Of a stretch of DNA of 64,000 nt, positions 1-8,877 are shown one piece after another. The stretch's first letter is position 1; every line of letters begins with the position of its first letter. The translations under genes were made by a program, and so were the position numbers. The notes below the pieces were generated by a model. That model was not told where the DNA came from, searched no databases, and saw only the letters and a program-made list of their open reading frames with translations. This DNA comes from Nitrospira lenta (GTDB taxonomy: Bacteria; Nitrospirota; Nitrospiria; Nitrospirales; Nitrospiraceae). The stretch is taken from positions 248,001 through 312,000 of the forward strand of contig NZ_OUNR01000001.1 of assembly GCF_900403705.1 (NCBI RefSeq). The letters run 5' to 3'.

Positions 1-528
1 GGCAACACGCCGATCGATCTCGTATTCCTCGCCGTCGATGTCGCGAAGCTAGGATTTGCCGTCTATACTGGCGTGGGGATTAGTTCCGCCGTCGTTGATG
101 TGGGCCTGAGTATTGCTGGCGTCGTGAGTCCTGTCGCGGGAACGGGAGAACTTCTCAAAGCAGGGCGCGGAGCGGAACATTCGATTGAAGCGATAACGGG
201 CATTCAAAATGGTGCTGACGCAGTCAGAAGTTCAATTACCATCACAAAAGAAACTATTGAGAAGAAGACTCTCGGGGCAGACGGTGCTCGGAAAATCGAA
301 ACCATTGAGCGGGAGAATGGAGCTGCTATATCTCGAACTCAAACGGTGACTAAGGATGGGGAGATCATACATCAACATCAGAACCAAATTGGAAAGCATG
401 GTGGAGAGCGGCAATTTCCTGATGAATGGACAGGAACGAAAACAGTTGGTGAAGGTAAGCAGAAGCCTCCATACGAAAACCATCCACCACAGTTTGGTCC
501 AGATAAAGTTCCTGGTGGACGCTACTGA
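1..528 (+). CDS. C-terminal tip of an RHS-family polymorphic toxin (partial)
   Basis: The reading frame is open from base 1, so only the C-terminal 175 codons lie in the window. The first 55 residues (AVDVAKLGFAVYTG, then a glycine- and valine-rich stretch with VVSPVAGTGELLKAGRG) look like the hydrophobic pre-toxin linker that follows the RHS core in polymorphic toxins. The last 110 residues are hydrophilic and rich in Lys, Glu, Thr and Gln, ending KVPGGRY; I do not recognise the toxin fold. A 158-residue protein starts 17 bases downstream, as expected for a cognate immunity gene. Family placement rests on the linker and the neighbours. Toxin activity is inferred. Confidence 0.6.
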   Translation, partial: GNTPIDLVFLAVDVAKLGFAVYTGVGISSAVVDVGLSIAGVVSPVAGTGELLKAGRGAEHSIEAITGIQNGADAVRSSITITKETIEKKTLGADGARKIETIERENGAAISRTQTVTKDGEIIHQHQNQIGKHGGERQFPDEWTGTKTVGEGKQKPPYENHPPQFGPDKVPGGRY

Positions 529-545
529 ATGTTCTGGGAGGGGCC

Positions 546-1019
546 ATGTTAGACCCAAAGTTAGCCAATTGGATTTGGGAAGTCATTAAAGTTGGCTTAC
601 TTGAAGACGACATCGAAAAAGCGAAAGCTATGATTGCTGCCTTGTACGACAGGGGCCTTGAGCTTCCCTCTCAGATCGAAACGATGTTGTTAGAGATCTG
701 GTCTTCTGGTGATGAATCCGCGCTTTGGGATCTTGCCCTTCTTTCAGCGGAGAAAGCTTTCTTTGATGTACGCGAGAGCGTTCTCCTCATAGCACTATTG
801 GTATGCAAGGGTAAGCTGGGCATAAAAACAGCCTTTGGCCTTTTAGGGTTTGTCGGATTCAATCTCAATGAACTTGACCCTTCAATTCGGCATGTGATCG
901 ATGTTGTTTGGCTATTGCGTCATGATTCAGAGGCGGGAGTCATGGAGGCTGAAGACGATACTCTTCTCGCAGAGGCACTTGAGAGAGTACTCAATGAGTA
1001 CAGGACAAAAGACCGATAA
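546..1019 (+). CDS. Putative immunity protein for the preceding RHS toxin tip
   Basis: A 157-residue acidic protein with no signal peptide, mostly predicted helical, with hydrophobic helices around residues 75-110. A purine-rich ribosome site (GGGAGGGG, 536-543) sits just before the ATG. It begins 17 bases after the stop of the RHS tip on the same strand, the usual position of an immunity gene. I do not recognise the family. Its base composition is lower in GC than the housekeeping genes nearby, which fits transferred toxin-immunity DNA. The function is inferred from position only. Confidence 0.5.
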   Translation: MLDPKLANWIWEVIKVGLLEDDIEKAKAMIAALYDRGLELPSQIETMLLEIWSSGDESALWDLALLSAEKAFFDVRESVLLIALLVCKGKLGIKTAFGLLGFVGFNLNELDPSIRHVIDVVWLLRHDSEAGVMEAEDDTLLAEALERVLNEYRTKDR

Positions 1020-1217
1020 GTCTACTTGACCGGCTTCATCTAGAGAGAGCCGCGTTATGTGTGTAGAGCAGTGTTTGGTTCGGTGCGTCGTGGAAGTCGA
1101 GCAAAACGGATGAGGCGACTAGTGAGAATTGCACTAAGCACAGGGAATCCCAGGGCTAAAATATATGAGTAGGCTTGAAAGGCAGGACCTAGGATGAGCT
1201 GGTACAGGGAAGCACCA

Positions 1218-1679
1218 ATGCCTCTGATCAAAGACAAAGTCCGTCCCATACTCAACGTAAGCTGTGCTGCGATTATGCTCAGTCTGCTCGTAGGATTTGT
1301 CCCATCTCTCTGGGCCCAGTCGGCGGGTGATGGGAAAGATGATCCGTTCTATGGCCAGAAGGGGCAGTATGGCGCGACGGATGTCAGCCAGCTCTTGGCT
1401 GATTCAACCCAGGCGATCTTTCAACAGGTGCAAGAAAGTGTGGCGCCGTTCACGGGGAATTTGAGTCTGGTGCACACCGATCTGGTGTTGCCCGGAAACG
1501 GCGGGTTCGATCTGAAAGTGCAGCATGCCTACAACAGCCGCATTGGGGGGCGGCGGAACACGTCAGCTCCAGGCGTGGTGGCGTACAACGAGCGCAGCAT
1601 AGCGGGCCTTGGATGGTCGTTCCACTTTGGGCGCGTCCGGAATCCGTTCGGAAGTGGTGAAATGATTGTGCTTATCTGA
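1218..1679 (+). pseudogene. Truncated RHS protein, N-terminal stub with signal peptide
   Basis: An open frame of about 150 codons. The N-terminus is a typical Sec signal (KDK, then a hydrophobic run, then WAQS). It is followed by sequence typical of the start of secreted RHS proteins: SVAPFTGNLSLVHTDLVLPG, VQHAYNSR and GLGWSFHFGRVRNPFGSG. Coding resemblance stops near base 1660 and the frame ends at 1679, where a full RHS gene would continue for thousands of bases. An ATG at 1194 is also in frame, but the one at 1218 puts the charged n-region directly before the signal helix. The stub is probably what remains after deletion or recombination. It ends 24 bases from the convergent hemG stop. Confidence 0.7.
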
Positions 1680-1703
1680 TACGGGTTTCACTGCGCGCCG
1701 GAA

Positions 1704-3155
1704 TTATGATCGGGATGGGTTTGCCAAGTGCTTCAGAACCTTCTCCGCGGCAACGGCTCCATCGCGGATACAGTCGGGGATCCCCACGCCGCGATACCCG
1801 GCGCCGGTCAGCACGAGTCCCCCGTAACGGCTCAACGCGGCATCCAGCTGCGTCAGACGATCGAGATGCCCCAGCGTGTATTGCGGCATCGCCTTCCACC
1901 AGCGATTCACTTCGACATAGGTTGGCTCAGTTGTGATGCCACACAGCGCGGCTAAATCTGCGCGGATCTTGGCGACCATCTGATCGTCGCTCAGCTGAAG
2001 GATCTCTTCCCGCCCCACCCCGCCGACGTAGCAACGACTCAATACCTGATCCGCCGGCGCCCGATGAGGCCATTTCAGCGATGTCCAGGTCGCCGCAATC
2101 AGATCCCTGGCCTCCGCGCGCGGGACGATAAAGCCAAATCCCTCAACAGCCCCTGCAACGGCGTGAGCTGGAAAGGCCATCGCGACGGTCGCCGTTGACG
2201 CATAGGGAATCATCTCCAACAACCCGCCGGCAATCGGCGTTAGTGGACGAAGCAACTCGGCGGACACATAGGCGGGCGTCGCCAAGACTAACGCCTCTGC
2301 CGAAAGCGCCGACCCATCATTGAGAATGAGATCGTACATCCAGCGACCCAACTGATGAGACCGCACGCGCAACGCCTCGACCTGGCAGCCCGTGCGCAAC
2401 TCCACTCCTTGCTGTGCGAGGCGCGCCGTCAAGGCCGTCACCAGATCACCCAGCCCGTTGCGCAAACTGACGAACATAGTGAGCCTGGTTCCTCCGGCCG
2501 GAGCCGGCGGTTGCTTCTTCTTGGCAGCCATCATGCCGCGAATGATACTGCCGTATTCCTGCTCGAGTTCGACGAATCGCGGGAACGTGGCTTTCACACT
2601 CATCTGGTCCGCATCGCCGGCATAGATCCCGGCCATGAGCGGCTCCAGCACTCGCTCAAAGGCTTGCGATCCGAACCGTCGCCGGAAAAACGAGGCCAGC
2701 GATTCGTCTCCTTGTGAGGGGCCGCGCGGCACTACTACGTCCAATCCCATGCGCGCCAATCCGGTCCAACTCAGCAGGCCGCTCCTGAGAAATGGCCCCA
2801 GCTGCTTCGGGACAAAGGTAATGAGCCCTTCGGGTAACTCATGCAGCCGCCCACGCGAGAGGACAAACGCTCGCTTCGCGCTTTCGTTGGTATTGATGAG
2901 TTGATCGGTCAGACCCAGCTTTCGGCACAACTCCAGCCCGGCCTGTTTTTGCGAAAGGAATGAATCCGGCCCGGCTTCGGTCGTCAAGTCACCGATTCGA
3001 TGCGTGACAATCTTCCCGCCCCAGGATGGCCCGGCCTCCAGCACAATACAGCGAACGGCATACCCGGCCGCTGCCGCCTGCTCTTGGAGAGAAAACGCCG
3101 TGGCCAGCCCAGAGATGCCACCGCCGACAATGACGACTGTGCGAGGAGTGGGCAC
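1704..3155 (-). CDS. hemG: Protoporphyrinogen/coproporphyrinogen III oxidase, HemG/HemY type
   Basis: A 483-residue FAD-dependent oxidase for the aromatisation step of heme synthesis. It opens with the dinucleotide-binding motif VVIVGGGISGLATAFSLQEQ (residues 8-27), has SFLSQKQAGLELCRKLGL typical of the family, and closes with the second flavin motif LTGAGYRGVGIPDCIRDG. The length is normal for HemY-type enzymes (about 450-480). It is the last gene of the minus-strand operon hemE-hemH-hemG; its ATG lies 3 bases after the hemH stop, so translation is probably coupled. Whether the substrate is protoporphyrinogen IX or coproporphyrinogen III cannot be told from sequence. HemH directly before it fits either route. 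Confidence 0.9.
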   Translation of the reverse strand: MPTPRTVVIVGGGISGLATAFSLQEQAAAAGYAVRCIVLEAGPSWGGKIVTHRIGDLTTEAGPDSFLSQKQAGLELCRKLGLTDQLINTNESAKRAFVLSRGRLHELPEGLITFVPKQLGPFLRSGLLSWTGLARMGLDVVVPRGPSQGDESLASFFRRRFGSQAFERVLEPLMAGIYAGDADQMSVKATFPRFVELEQEYGSIIRGMMAAKKKQPPAPAGGTRLTMFVSLRNGLGDLVTALTARLAQQGVELRTGCQVEALRVRSHQLGRWMYDLILNDGSALSAEALVLATPAYVSAELLRPLTPIAGGLLEMIPYASTATVAMAFPAHAVAGAVEGFGFIVPRAEARDLIAATWTSLKWPHRAPADQVLSRCYVGGVGREEILQLSDDQMVAKIRADLAALCGITTEPTYVEVNRWWKAMPQYTLGHLDRLTQLDAALSRYGGLVLTGAGYRGVGIPDCIRDGAVAAEKVLKHLANPSRS

Positions 3156-3158
3156 GGA

Positions 3159-4103
3159 TTACCGTACCCGCGACGATTGGTGGGCATCGATCACCGACAC
3201 TAAGGTCTCAATCAGTGCCGGAGCGGCATTGAGCATAGGCATCCGTTCCAACTGCATTCCCATGTTCACCGCCGACTGCTTCAATTCAATATCGATATCG
3301 AACAACGTTTCCACATGATCGCAAATGAAACCGATCGGCGCCACGAGCACCTGTCGATGGCCTTCGCGATGCAGGGTCTCCAGTGCAGACTCGACTGTCG
3401 GGCCCAACCAGGGCTCACTGGATCGGCCCTGACTCTGGTAGGCAAACCGCGTCGGCTGATTCCCTAAGCAGGCCGTGATGGCATCGACCGTGCCTTTGAC
3501 CTCATCGGGATACGGGTCTTTCATCGCAACAATGCGTTCCGGCAGGCTGTGCGCGGTGAATAAAACCGGAACGTGGTCACGGAGGTCGGCGGGAAACTTC
3601 AGCAATCCCTGTCTGACATTCTCAACGATCGCTGCGATCAGTTGCGGGTGCTGGCTCCAGCTTCCCACATAGCTGACCGCACAAGTGCTCTGAAGAGCGG
3701 ACCGCGCGTCCTCCACCTTTTTACGGTACGCTCCGGTGCTCAGCGACGACTGCTGAGGCGCCATGCACAGCCCGATCACCTGGCCCGGCGCGTCGACGAG
3801 TAACTCGGCATAGGTGTCCTTGATGAAGGGATGCCAATGCCGCAACCCGACGTACACTCGATAGCGCGGACCACCCGACTCGTTCAATCGCCGTTCAAGC
3901 TTCTTCGCGACTTCTTGCGTAATGCCGACCGCGGGCGACTTCCCGCCCGTGGCACGATAGCGTTCACGAATTTCTTCGACGAGTTCAGGAGGAGTGGGAC
4001 GCCCGCCGCGGACATCCAGGAGAAAGGGCTCGACGTTGTCGAGGGAATCCGGCCCCCCCATCGCCATGAGCAGAACAGCGACCGGACCTTGTGCATCCGC
4101 CAT
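3159..4103 (-). CDS. hemH: Ferrochelatase
   Basis: A 314-residue ferrochelatase that inserts Fe(II) into the porphyrin ring. Visible marks are the N-terminal VAVLLMAMGGPDSLDNVEPF, the KVEDARSAL region, the conserved active-site histidine block VLFTAHSLPERI and the C-terminal PIGFICDHVETLFDID with its conserved His and Glu. The length matches bacterial enzymes. It lies between hemE (14 bases upstream) and hemG (3 bases downstream) on the minus strand, which confirms the pathway. No transmembrane segment or Fe-S cysteine cluster is seen at the C-terminus. Confidence 0.93.
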   Translation of the reverse strand: MADAQGPVAVLLMAMGGPDSLDNVEPFLLDVRGGRPTPPELVEEIRERYRATGGKSPAVGITQEVAKKLERRLNESGGPRYRVYVGLRHWHPFIKDTYAELLVDAPGQVIGLCMAPQQSSLSTGAYRKKVEDARSALQSTCAVSYVGSWSQHPQLIAAIVENVRQGLLKFPADLRDHVPVLFTAHSLPERIVAMKDPYPDEVKGTVDAITACLGNQPTRFAYQSQGRSSEPWLGPTVESALETLHREGHRQVLVAPIGFICDHVETLFDIDIELKQSAVNMGMQLERMPMLNAAPALIETLVSVIDAHQSSRVR

Positions 4104-4117
4104 GAGATGACTCTGGA

Positions 4118-5143
4118 TTAGCGTTGGCTGAGTTTGTGGATCATGTCGATTGTCGCCGCCACATGATCGACCGGAGTGGTCGGAAGAATGCCATGACCGA
4201 GATTGAAAATGTGGCCCGGCCGATTGCCGGCCCGCCGTAAAATATCTTCGACGCGCCGCTCAATTTCATGGAGCGGCGCAAACAGAACCAGTGGATCGAG
4301 ATTCCCCTGCACCGCGCGATCGTGTCCGACCATGGACCAGGCTTCATCAAGATGGATGCGCCAATCGATGCCGATCACATCGCCGCCGGCCTCGCGCATC
4401 TGCCGAAGAATCGCGGTCGTGCCGGTGCCGAAGTGGATGAGGGGAACGCCCTCGTGCTTGAGCCCGTCGAAAATCAATTGGACATGAGGCTTCACATACT
4501 CGGCATAATCCCCCGCCGACAGACAGCCGACCCAGCTGTCGAACAGCTGCACCGCCTGCGCCCCGGCTTGGATCTGCCGTCGCAAATACCCGGTGATGAC
4601 CCGGGCAAACTTATCCATGAGCTTGTGCCAGCTCGCGGGATCGCTGTACATCATCTGCTTGGTGTGGAGATAGTTCCGCGACCCGCCGCCTTCAATCGCA
4701 TAACTCGCAAGCGTAAACGGCGCGCCGGCAAATCCGATGAGCGGCACGCGCCCGTTCAATGCGCGACGCGCCTGCCTGATGGCTTCAGCAACGTATTCAA
4801 GCTCACTGCCATCCACCACTTTCAATCGTTCTACCGCAGCACGGTCCCGGACCGGATTGTGAATCACCGGACCTTCACCCTCGGCAAACTCCAGGTTCAA
4901 CCCCATCGGCTCCAACGGCAGGAGAATGTCCGCGAAAATGATGGCGGCATCGAGGGGGAACCGGTCGATCGGCTGCATGGTGACTTGCGCCGCCAGTTCA
5001 GGCGTCTTGCACAAATCGAGCATGGAATGCTTGGCCCGCAGTGCGCGATATTCAGACATATATCGACCAGCCTGGCGCATAAACCAGACCGGCGTACAAT
5101 CAACCGGCTCACGCCGGCACGCTTTGAGGAAACGATCATTCAT
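4118..5143 (-). CDS. hemE: Uroporphyrinogen decarboxylase
   Basis: A 341-residue cytosolic enzyme converting uroporphyrinogen III to coproporphyrinogen III. The signature VWFMRQAGRYMSEYRALR (about residues 20-37) carries the substrate-binding arginines, and IIFADILLPLEPMG holds the catalytic aspartate. The C-terminal FNLGHGILPTTPVDHV is the second family signature. It is the first gene of hemE-hemH-hemG. The ATG has no strong Shine-Dalgarno sequence. Upstream is a 324-base gap shared with the divergent desaturase gene, where the operon promoter should lie. Confidence 0.95.
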   Translation of the reverse strand: MNDRFLKACRREPVDCTPVWFMRQAGRYMSEYRALRAKHSMLDLCKTPELAAQVTMQPIDRFPLDAAIIFADILLPLEPMGLNLEFAEGEGPVIHNPVRDRAAVERLKVVDGSELEYVAEAIRQARRALNGRVPLIGFAGAPFTLASYAIEGGGSRNYLHTKQMMYSDPASWHKLMDKFARVITGYLRRQIQAGAQAVQLFDSWVGCLSAGDYAEYVKPHVQLIFDGLKHEGVPLIHFGTGTTAILRQMREAGGDVIGIDWRIHLDEAWSMVGHDRAVQGNLDPLVLFAPLHEIERRVEDILRRAGNRPGHIFNLGHGILPTTPVDHVAATIDMIHKLSQR

Positions 5144-5467
5144 AAGCAGCGCATTTTAGAGACGCGGGGGTCAGAGTGTCAAATCAACAAACCGCGAAAG
5201 ATCGCCAGAAAAAATAGCAGACGCCTTTCGTCGCGCACCTACCCTACACGGCAGAGAGAGGACCTGGTTGTTTCATTTTTCAACAGTCCATGTATAATGG
5301 ATCATCTAGTATCAAGCTGGCCCCTGTACGCGTGAACAAGACATCCAGCATCGGCGGCCTGCCTTTTCAGATTTCCCCAAGTGCCCTGATCCTGTTGCGC
5401 ATAACTGGGGATTCGCCGCATGCATCCTGTTCGCCATGCCGCCGTATCCCTGACCTGGAGGTAGTGA
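5144..5467. other. Divergent intergenic region between hemE and the desaturase
   Basis: This 324-base stretch holds no convincing gene. It must carry promoters for the hem operon (minus) and the desaturase (plus). The only strong element I see is a perfect TATAAT at 5293-5298 on the plus strand, listed separately. A frame open through much of the gap runs on into the desaturase gene out of phase and has no protein character. Confidence 0.6.
5268..5298 (+). promoter_or_regulatory. Predicted sigma-70 promoter for the desaturase gene
   Basis: TTGTTT at 5268-5273 and a perfect TATAAT at 5293-5298 are separated by 19 bases; a weaker TTTCAT at 5271 would give 16. The implied leader is about 160 bases. 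The spacing is not ideal, so confidence is moderate. Confidence 0.45.
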
Positions 5468-6442
5468 ATGTCCGACGTGAGCACCTTACAACCGACTCGA
5501 GGCCAAGATCTGCGGCTGACCGTCCTTCGCTGGTTCGATTCTTGGGCGGGGCTGGAGCACATGAAATCGGATGGCGTGCCGAAGATGGACTGGGTCCGCT
5601 GTTTTCCCTTGATCGCCGTTCACTTGATGTGTCTCGGCGTGATCTGGGTCGGATGGAGCTGGACAGCCGTGGCGGTTGCCGTGGCCTTTTACTTTCTCCG
5701 CATGTTCGCCATCACCGGCTGGTATCACCGCTATTTTTCGCACCGGACGTTCAAGACCTCTCGTGCCGTGCAGTTTGCCTTTGCCCTGCTGGGAGGATCC
5801 TGCGCCCAACGCGGCCCGCTCTGGTGGGCCGGCCATCACCGGCATCACCATATCGCCTCGGATACGCCCGACGATGTTCACTCTCCGCGCCAGGGAGGGT
5901 TTCTCTGGTCGCATATGGGATGGTTTACGTCACAGACGCACTTCGCGCCACGCCTGAAAAATATTCAGGACTTCGCGAAATTTCCCGAACTTCGCTTTCT
6001 CGACCGGTTTGACATCCTCATGCCGACCGTCGCGGGATTCGGCATGTTTGGACTTGGGAAATTGCTCGAAACCTATGCGCCGGGACTCGGCACGAATGGC
6101 CCGCAGATGCTGATCTGGGGATTCTTCATTTCGACCGTCGCGCTCATCCACGGTACTTGCACGATTAATTCGCTGTCTCACGTCTATGGTTCACAGCGCT
6201 ACGTGACGGGCGACGATAGCCGCAATAACTTCATCCTCGCGCTCATTACAATGGGCGAAGGGTGGCACAATAACCACCACTACTATCCCGCCTCAACCAG
6301 GCAGGGGTTCTATTGGTGGGAAGTCGACATGACCTACTACTGCCTGAAGATGATGGAGAAGGTCGGGCTGGTGTGGGACATTCGCGATGTGCCGAGTTAC
6401 GTGCGGGAGGGGAAGAGCAAACAGGACACGCTCACCGCCTGA
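5468..6442 (+). CDS. Membrane acyl-CoA/acyl-lipid desaturase (delta-9 type)
   Basis: A 324-residue membrane di-iron desaturase that introduces a double bond into fatty acyl chains. The three histidine boxes are all present: HRYFSHR (87-93), HHRHHH (about 123-128) and GEGWHNNHH near residue 260. Between them are hydrophobic helices, including LIAVHLMCLGVIWVGWSW. The length suits bacterial stearoyl-CoA-type desaturases. A clear ribosome site (GGAGGT, 5457-5462) fixes the ATG. The gene is divergent from the hem operon. The likely role is membrane fluidity control; the exact position specificity cannot be read. Confidence 0.88.
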   Translation: MSDVSTLQPTRGQDLRLTVLRWFDSWAGLEHMKSDGVPKMDWVRCFPLIAVHLMCLGVIWVGWSWTAVAVAVAFYFLRMFAITGWYHRYFSHRTFKTSRAVQFAFALLGGSCAQRGPLWWAGHHRHHHIASDTPDDVHSPRQGGFLWSHMGWFTSQTHFAPRLKNIQDFAKFPELRFLDRFDILMPTVAGFGMFGLGKLLETYAPGLGTNGPQMLIWGFFISTVALIHGTCTINSLSHVYGSQRYVTGDDSRNNFILALITMGEGWHNNHHYYPASTRQGFYWWEVDMTYYCLKMMEKVGLVWDIRDVPSYVREGKSKQDTLTA

Positions 6443-6463
6443 CACGAACAGACTTCGCCGTCG

Positions 6464-6931
6464 CTAGACCCAGTCGGACTCTTCTTGGCGTGGCTTGACG
6501 ACGGCCTGCCCCGCCAGCGCGGCTCGAATCCGCTGGCTCTGAGAGTCCAATGCCGCGACGGCATCCCCCGTTACAATCCACGCATCTTCCGGCTCCAGTT
6601 CAAAGCGGTAGTGATTCTTCCGCAACGAGAACCACTCGATATACGGATGCGGAACCAGGTTAGGATGGGGATCGAAGGACATGAGATTCACATCGCCGAT
6701 CTGCGGACTCTCCATATCGCCGATCACCTGCCCGGCCACATCATCGTCTTCAAAGCGCCGGTTGCGGAACTGAATCAGCTGCCCGGCGATCTCCCCCTTA
6801 AAGTTTCCGCGCAAATAGACGTCGACCGTCCCGATCACGGCAAAGGTAATGCGGCCGACCACGGTCCCCTCGACTCGATTGTCCAAAAAGCCTTCCTGTA
6901 CCCACCGGCCGTTCCCGAATTTCTGCGCCAT
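6464..6931 (-). CDS. Conserved hypothetical protein
   Basis: A 155-residue soluble protein with no signal peptide or membrane helix. It opens MAQKFGNGRWVQEGFLDNR and ends with a charged tail, EESDWV. Mixed hydrophobic and charged residues suggest a beta-rich fold, but I do not recognise a family. An AAAGGT ribosome site precedes the ATG. It follows the EamA exporter on the same strand with a 15-base gap, so the two are probably co-transcribed. An antisense frame of similar length overlaps it, but this strand is chosen for its ribosome site and operon spacing. Confidence 0.6.
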   Translation of the reverse strand: MAQKFGNGRWVQEGFLDNRVEGTVVGRITFAVIGTVDVYLRGNFKGEIAGQLIQFRNRRFEDDDVAGQVIGDMESPQIGDVNLMSFDPHPNLVPHPYIEWFSLRKNHYRFELEPEDAWIVTGDAVAALDSQSQRIRAALAGQAVVKPRQEESDWV

Positions 6932-6946
6932 GCTAAAAACCTTTCA

Positions 6947-7816
6947 TCATGCAGCCGGTGAAATCTGAAGCGGGCGATCAGCCTCCGGCACACTCGCCCC
7001 CAACGAACCAATAATCACCGCGATCAAAATCAATCCGCTCCCGACCCACCCCAACCAGTCGAGCGACTCCCCGAGAAAATACCACGCCAGCCAGGCCGCA
7101 TAGGCTGGCTCAAGCGAAAAAATAAGCGCCACCTGTTGCGCGGCGAGCAACTGCTGCGCCCACATCTGTACGGCAAAGGCCAGGGTCGCCAAGACTCCGG
7201 TGACCGCGAGGCCGATCAATAAGACCGTCGTCGGCTCGAACGCGCTCACCGTCGGATGTTCCCAGACCATGGCCACGAACAGGAGTCCGGACATAGCCAC
7301 CAATTGCCAGAGAAACAGCGAGGTCGCATCCAGCTCACGCGTATACCGCTCCAGGCAGGCCATATGGGCCGCAAATGCCAGCGCACACCCGAGGGTGAGC
7401 AGGTCTCCGACGTTGACACTTGTTGTCGGCTTGACCAAGCACCACAAGCCAACCGTGGCGATCCCTGCCGCAACCCATGATCGCGAGCCGAAGCGCCGCA
7501 AGATGAGCGGAACGAACACGACGTAGAGCGTAGTGATAAAAGCGGAATTAGATGCCGTGGTGTAACCCAGCCCCACGGTTTGCAGGACATATCCAAGAAA
7601 GAGCCATCCGGTGGCGATCGCGCTGGCACGGAGCACGGCTCGGTCTACCGAGACCGGTCGAGCCATCAGGACCAAACAGAGTCCCACAAGAACTGCCCCG
7701 AGCAGAAATCTCAAGAACAGAAATGACAAGGGAGGAATCTGGTCGAGCGCCGCCTTCGTCGCAGGAAAGGTCGCTCCCCAAATGAGGGTTGTCAGGAGTA
7801 GCGCAAATCGCGGCAT
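6947..7816 (-). CDS. EamA/DMT-family transporter
   Basis: A 289-residue inner-membrane protein of the drug/metabolite transporter superfamily with about ten hydrophobic helices in two EamA repeats. The N-terminus has the hallmark FALLLTTLIWGATFPATKAA. The second repeat includes FSLEPAYAAWLAWYFLGE, the usual signature of helices 8-9. The substrate cannot be predicted: members export amino acids, purines, sugars or drugs. It is the upstream gene of a two-gene minus-strand unit with the 155-residue protein. Confidence 0.85.
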   Translation of the reverse strand: MPRFALLLTTLIWGATFPATKAALDQIPPLSFLFLRFLLGAVLVGLCLVLMARPVSVDRAVLRASAIATGWLFLGYVLQTVGLGYTTASNSAFITTLYVVFVPLILRRFGSRSWVAAGIATVGLWCLVKPTTSVNVGDLLTLGCALAFAAHMACLERYTRELDATSLFLWQLVAMSGLLFVAMVWEHPTVSAFEPTTVLLIGLAVTGVLATLAFAVQMWAQQLLAAQQVALIFSLEPAYAAWLAWYFLGESLDWLGWVGSGLILIAVIIGSLGASVPEADRPLQISPAA

Positions 7817-7869
7817 GGAGAATCAGGTGCTTTTCGTGAGGAAACGGAGCGAGAGCCGGAACAGATTCG

Positions 7870-8073
7870 TTACGGACGACACAGCGCACAGCGTCGCTGC
7901 ACGTTGGTGCCGGCCTGCTCCATGGCTCGAAGGGCCCGCTCTTTATCAGGGTAATCGAACCAACCGCCTTCCCAAAAGTCGCTGGAGAAGACGTTCGCGG
8001 GAACTTCCGAGCACCGTTCTTTATGGAGTGTCACGCGATCGATGGAGCGGGCAATATGGACCCAATAAATCAT
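7870..8073 (-). CDS. Small hypothetical protein with C-terminal cysteines
   Basis: A 67-residue protein starting MIYWVHIARSIDRVTLHKER. The ATG at 8073 is chosen because the only in-frame codon upstream is a TTG. Three cysteines are present, two as CALC near the end (RRCALCRP), which could bind metal or form a disulfide. Aromatic content (DFWEGGWFDYPD) suggests a real folded peptide. There is no clear ribosome site and no recognised family. Confidence 0.4.
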   Translation of the reverse strand: MIYWVHIARSIDRVTLHKERCSEVPANVFSSDFWEGGWFDYPDKERALRAMEQAGTNVQRRCALCRP

Positions 8074-8153
8074 GACGGCCAATCTACACTGGAAAGGGAG
8101 TGCCGAACGGAATCACCGAAGCCATTCTTCGATGATCCCGCCCGACAATCGAA

Positions 8154-8330
8154 TTACGGAACGAGAATCCACTCGTCTTTTTCGATGACGACCTTGACGC
8201 CGGTCTCTAACTTCTTCACATCGTCTTTGTCGAAGAGACGCATATACCGTTCAATGCGATCCTCTTCATCGATGCGCTCTTCCTGCATCATCCCGTTGTT
8301 CCCTTTGTACTTTCTAATCAACACCGACAT
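8154..8330 (-). CDS. Small hypothetical protein
   Basis: A 58-residue, highly charged cytosolic protein starting MSVLIRKYKGNNGMMQEERI and ending KDEWILVP. The ATG at 8330 is set by a strong AGGAGG seven bases upstream, so an earlier in-frame ATG at 8351 is rejected. No family is recognised. It is a single minus-strand gene divergent from the FmdB-like gene. The good ribosome site and coding-like composition support it as real. Confidence 0.5.
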   Translation of the reverse strand: MSVLIRKYKGNNGMMQEERIDEEDRIERYMRLFDKDDVKKLETGVKVVIEKDEWILVP

Positions 8331-8500
8331 CGACAGCCTCCTGTGATTCACGCTGGCAGTTCATCTACTTGGTTGTGTACAATAAGGCAAAGTTCGTCGG
8401 CCGGTCAAGGGCACCGGCGGGGTATTTGCCGAGATTCCGCCGTATGCGCGATTCAGTGACGGAGCGGATCTGCCAAGAGTCAGAGAAAGGGAACTCGATC

Positions 8501-8815
8501 ATGCCTGTGTATGAGTATCGGTGTGGGCAATGCTCAAAAGCCTTCGAGGCCACGCAGTCCGTGCATGCGCGCCCAGAAGATACCGAATGTCCGTTCTGCC
8601 AGGCACAGGACGCCACGCGGCTCCTGTCCTCCTTTGCCTCAACTGTCAAAGGTGACCACAAGCCGGGCTTCGCAGAAATGAAGGCCGGATCGATGCTCAA
8701 CGAGCGGATGGACCGATTCGCCAAACTCCCCCCCCTGAACGCCAAGCGCAATGTCCCCCAGCCAAATGCCGCATCGCCCTCCGATCCTGGATCAGGCCCA
8801 GGAGCAGACTCCTAG
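8501..8815 (+). CDS. FmdB-family zinc-ribbon protein
   Basis: A 104-residue protein opening MPVYEYRCGQCSKAFEATQS, the classic FmdB/regulatory zinc ribbon. Two CxxC pairs (CGQC and CPFC) can bind one zinc. The remainder is a low-complexity Pro/Asn/Ser-rich tail ending GPGADS. The ATG at 8501 is preceded by AGAAAGGG and puts the zinc ribbon at the extreme N-terminus, as in the family. The cellular role is unclear; related genes sit near amidases and transporters. Confidence 0.85.
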   Translation: MPVYEYRCGQCSKAFEATQSVHARPEDTECPFCQAQDATRLLSSFASTVKGDHKPGFAEMKAGSMLNERMDRFAKLPPLNAKRNVPQPNAASPSDPGSGPGADS

Positions 8816-8877
8816 CACATGACCACAGGGTGGCACTCATATCGGCTCAGTCACGTCACGACCACAAGGGAGCTGGC

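Noticed and set aside
4268-5335. A 355-codon plus-strand frame antisense to hemE
   Set aside because: Arg/His/Pro-rich translation without domains; an antisense shadow of a high-GC gene, and hemE is certain.
5290-6012. A 240-codon plus-strand frame starting before the desaturase
   Set aside because: Runs out of phase through the desaturase; Arg/Ser-rich product with no family and no ribosome site.
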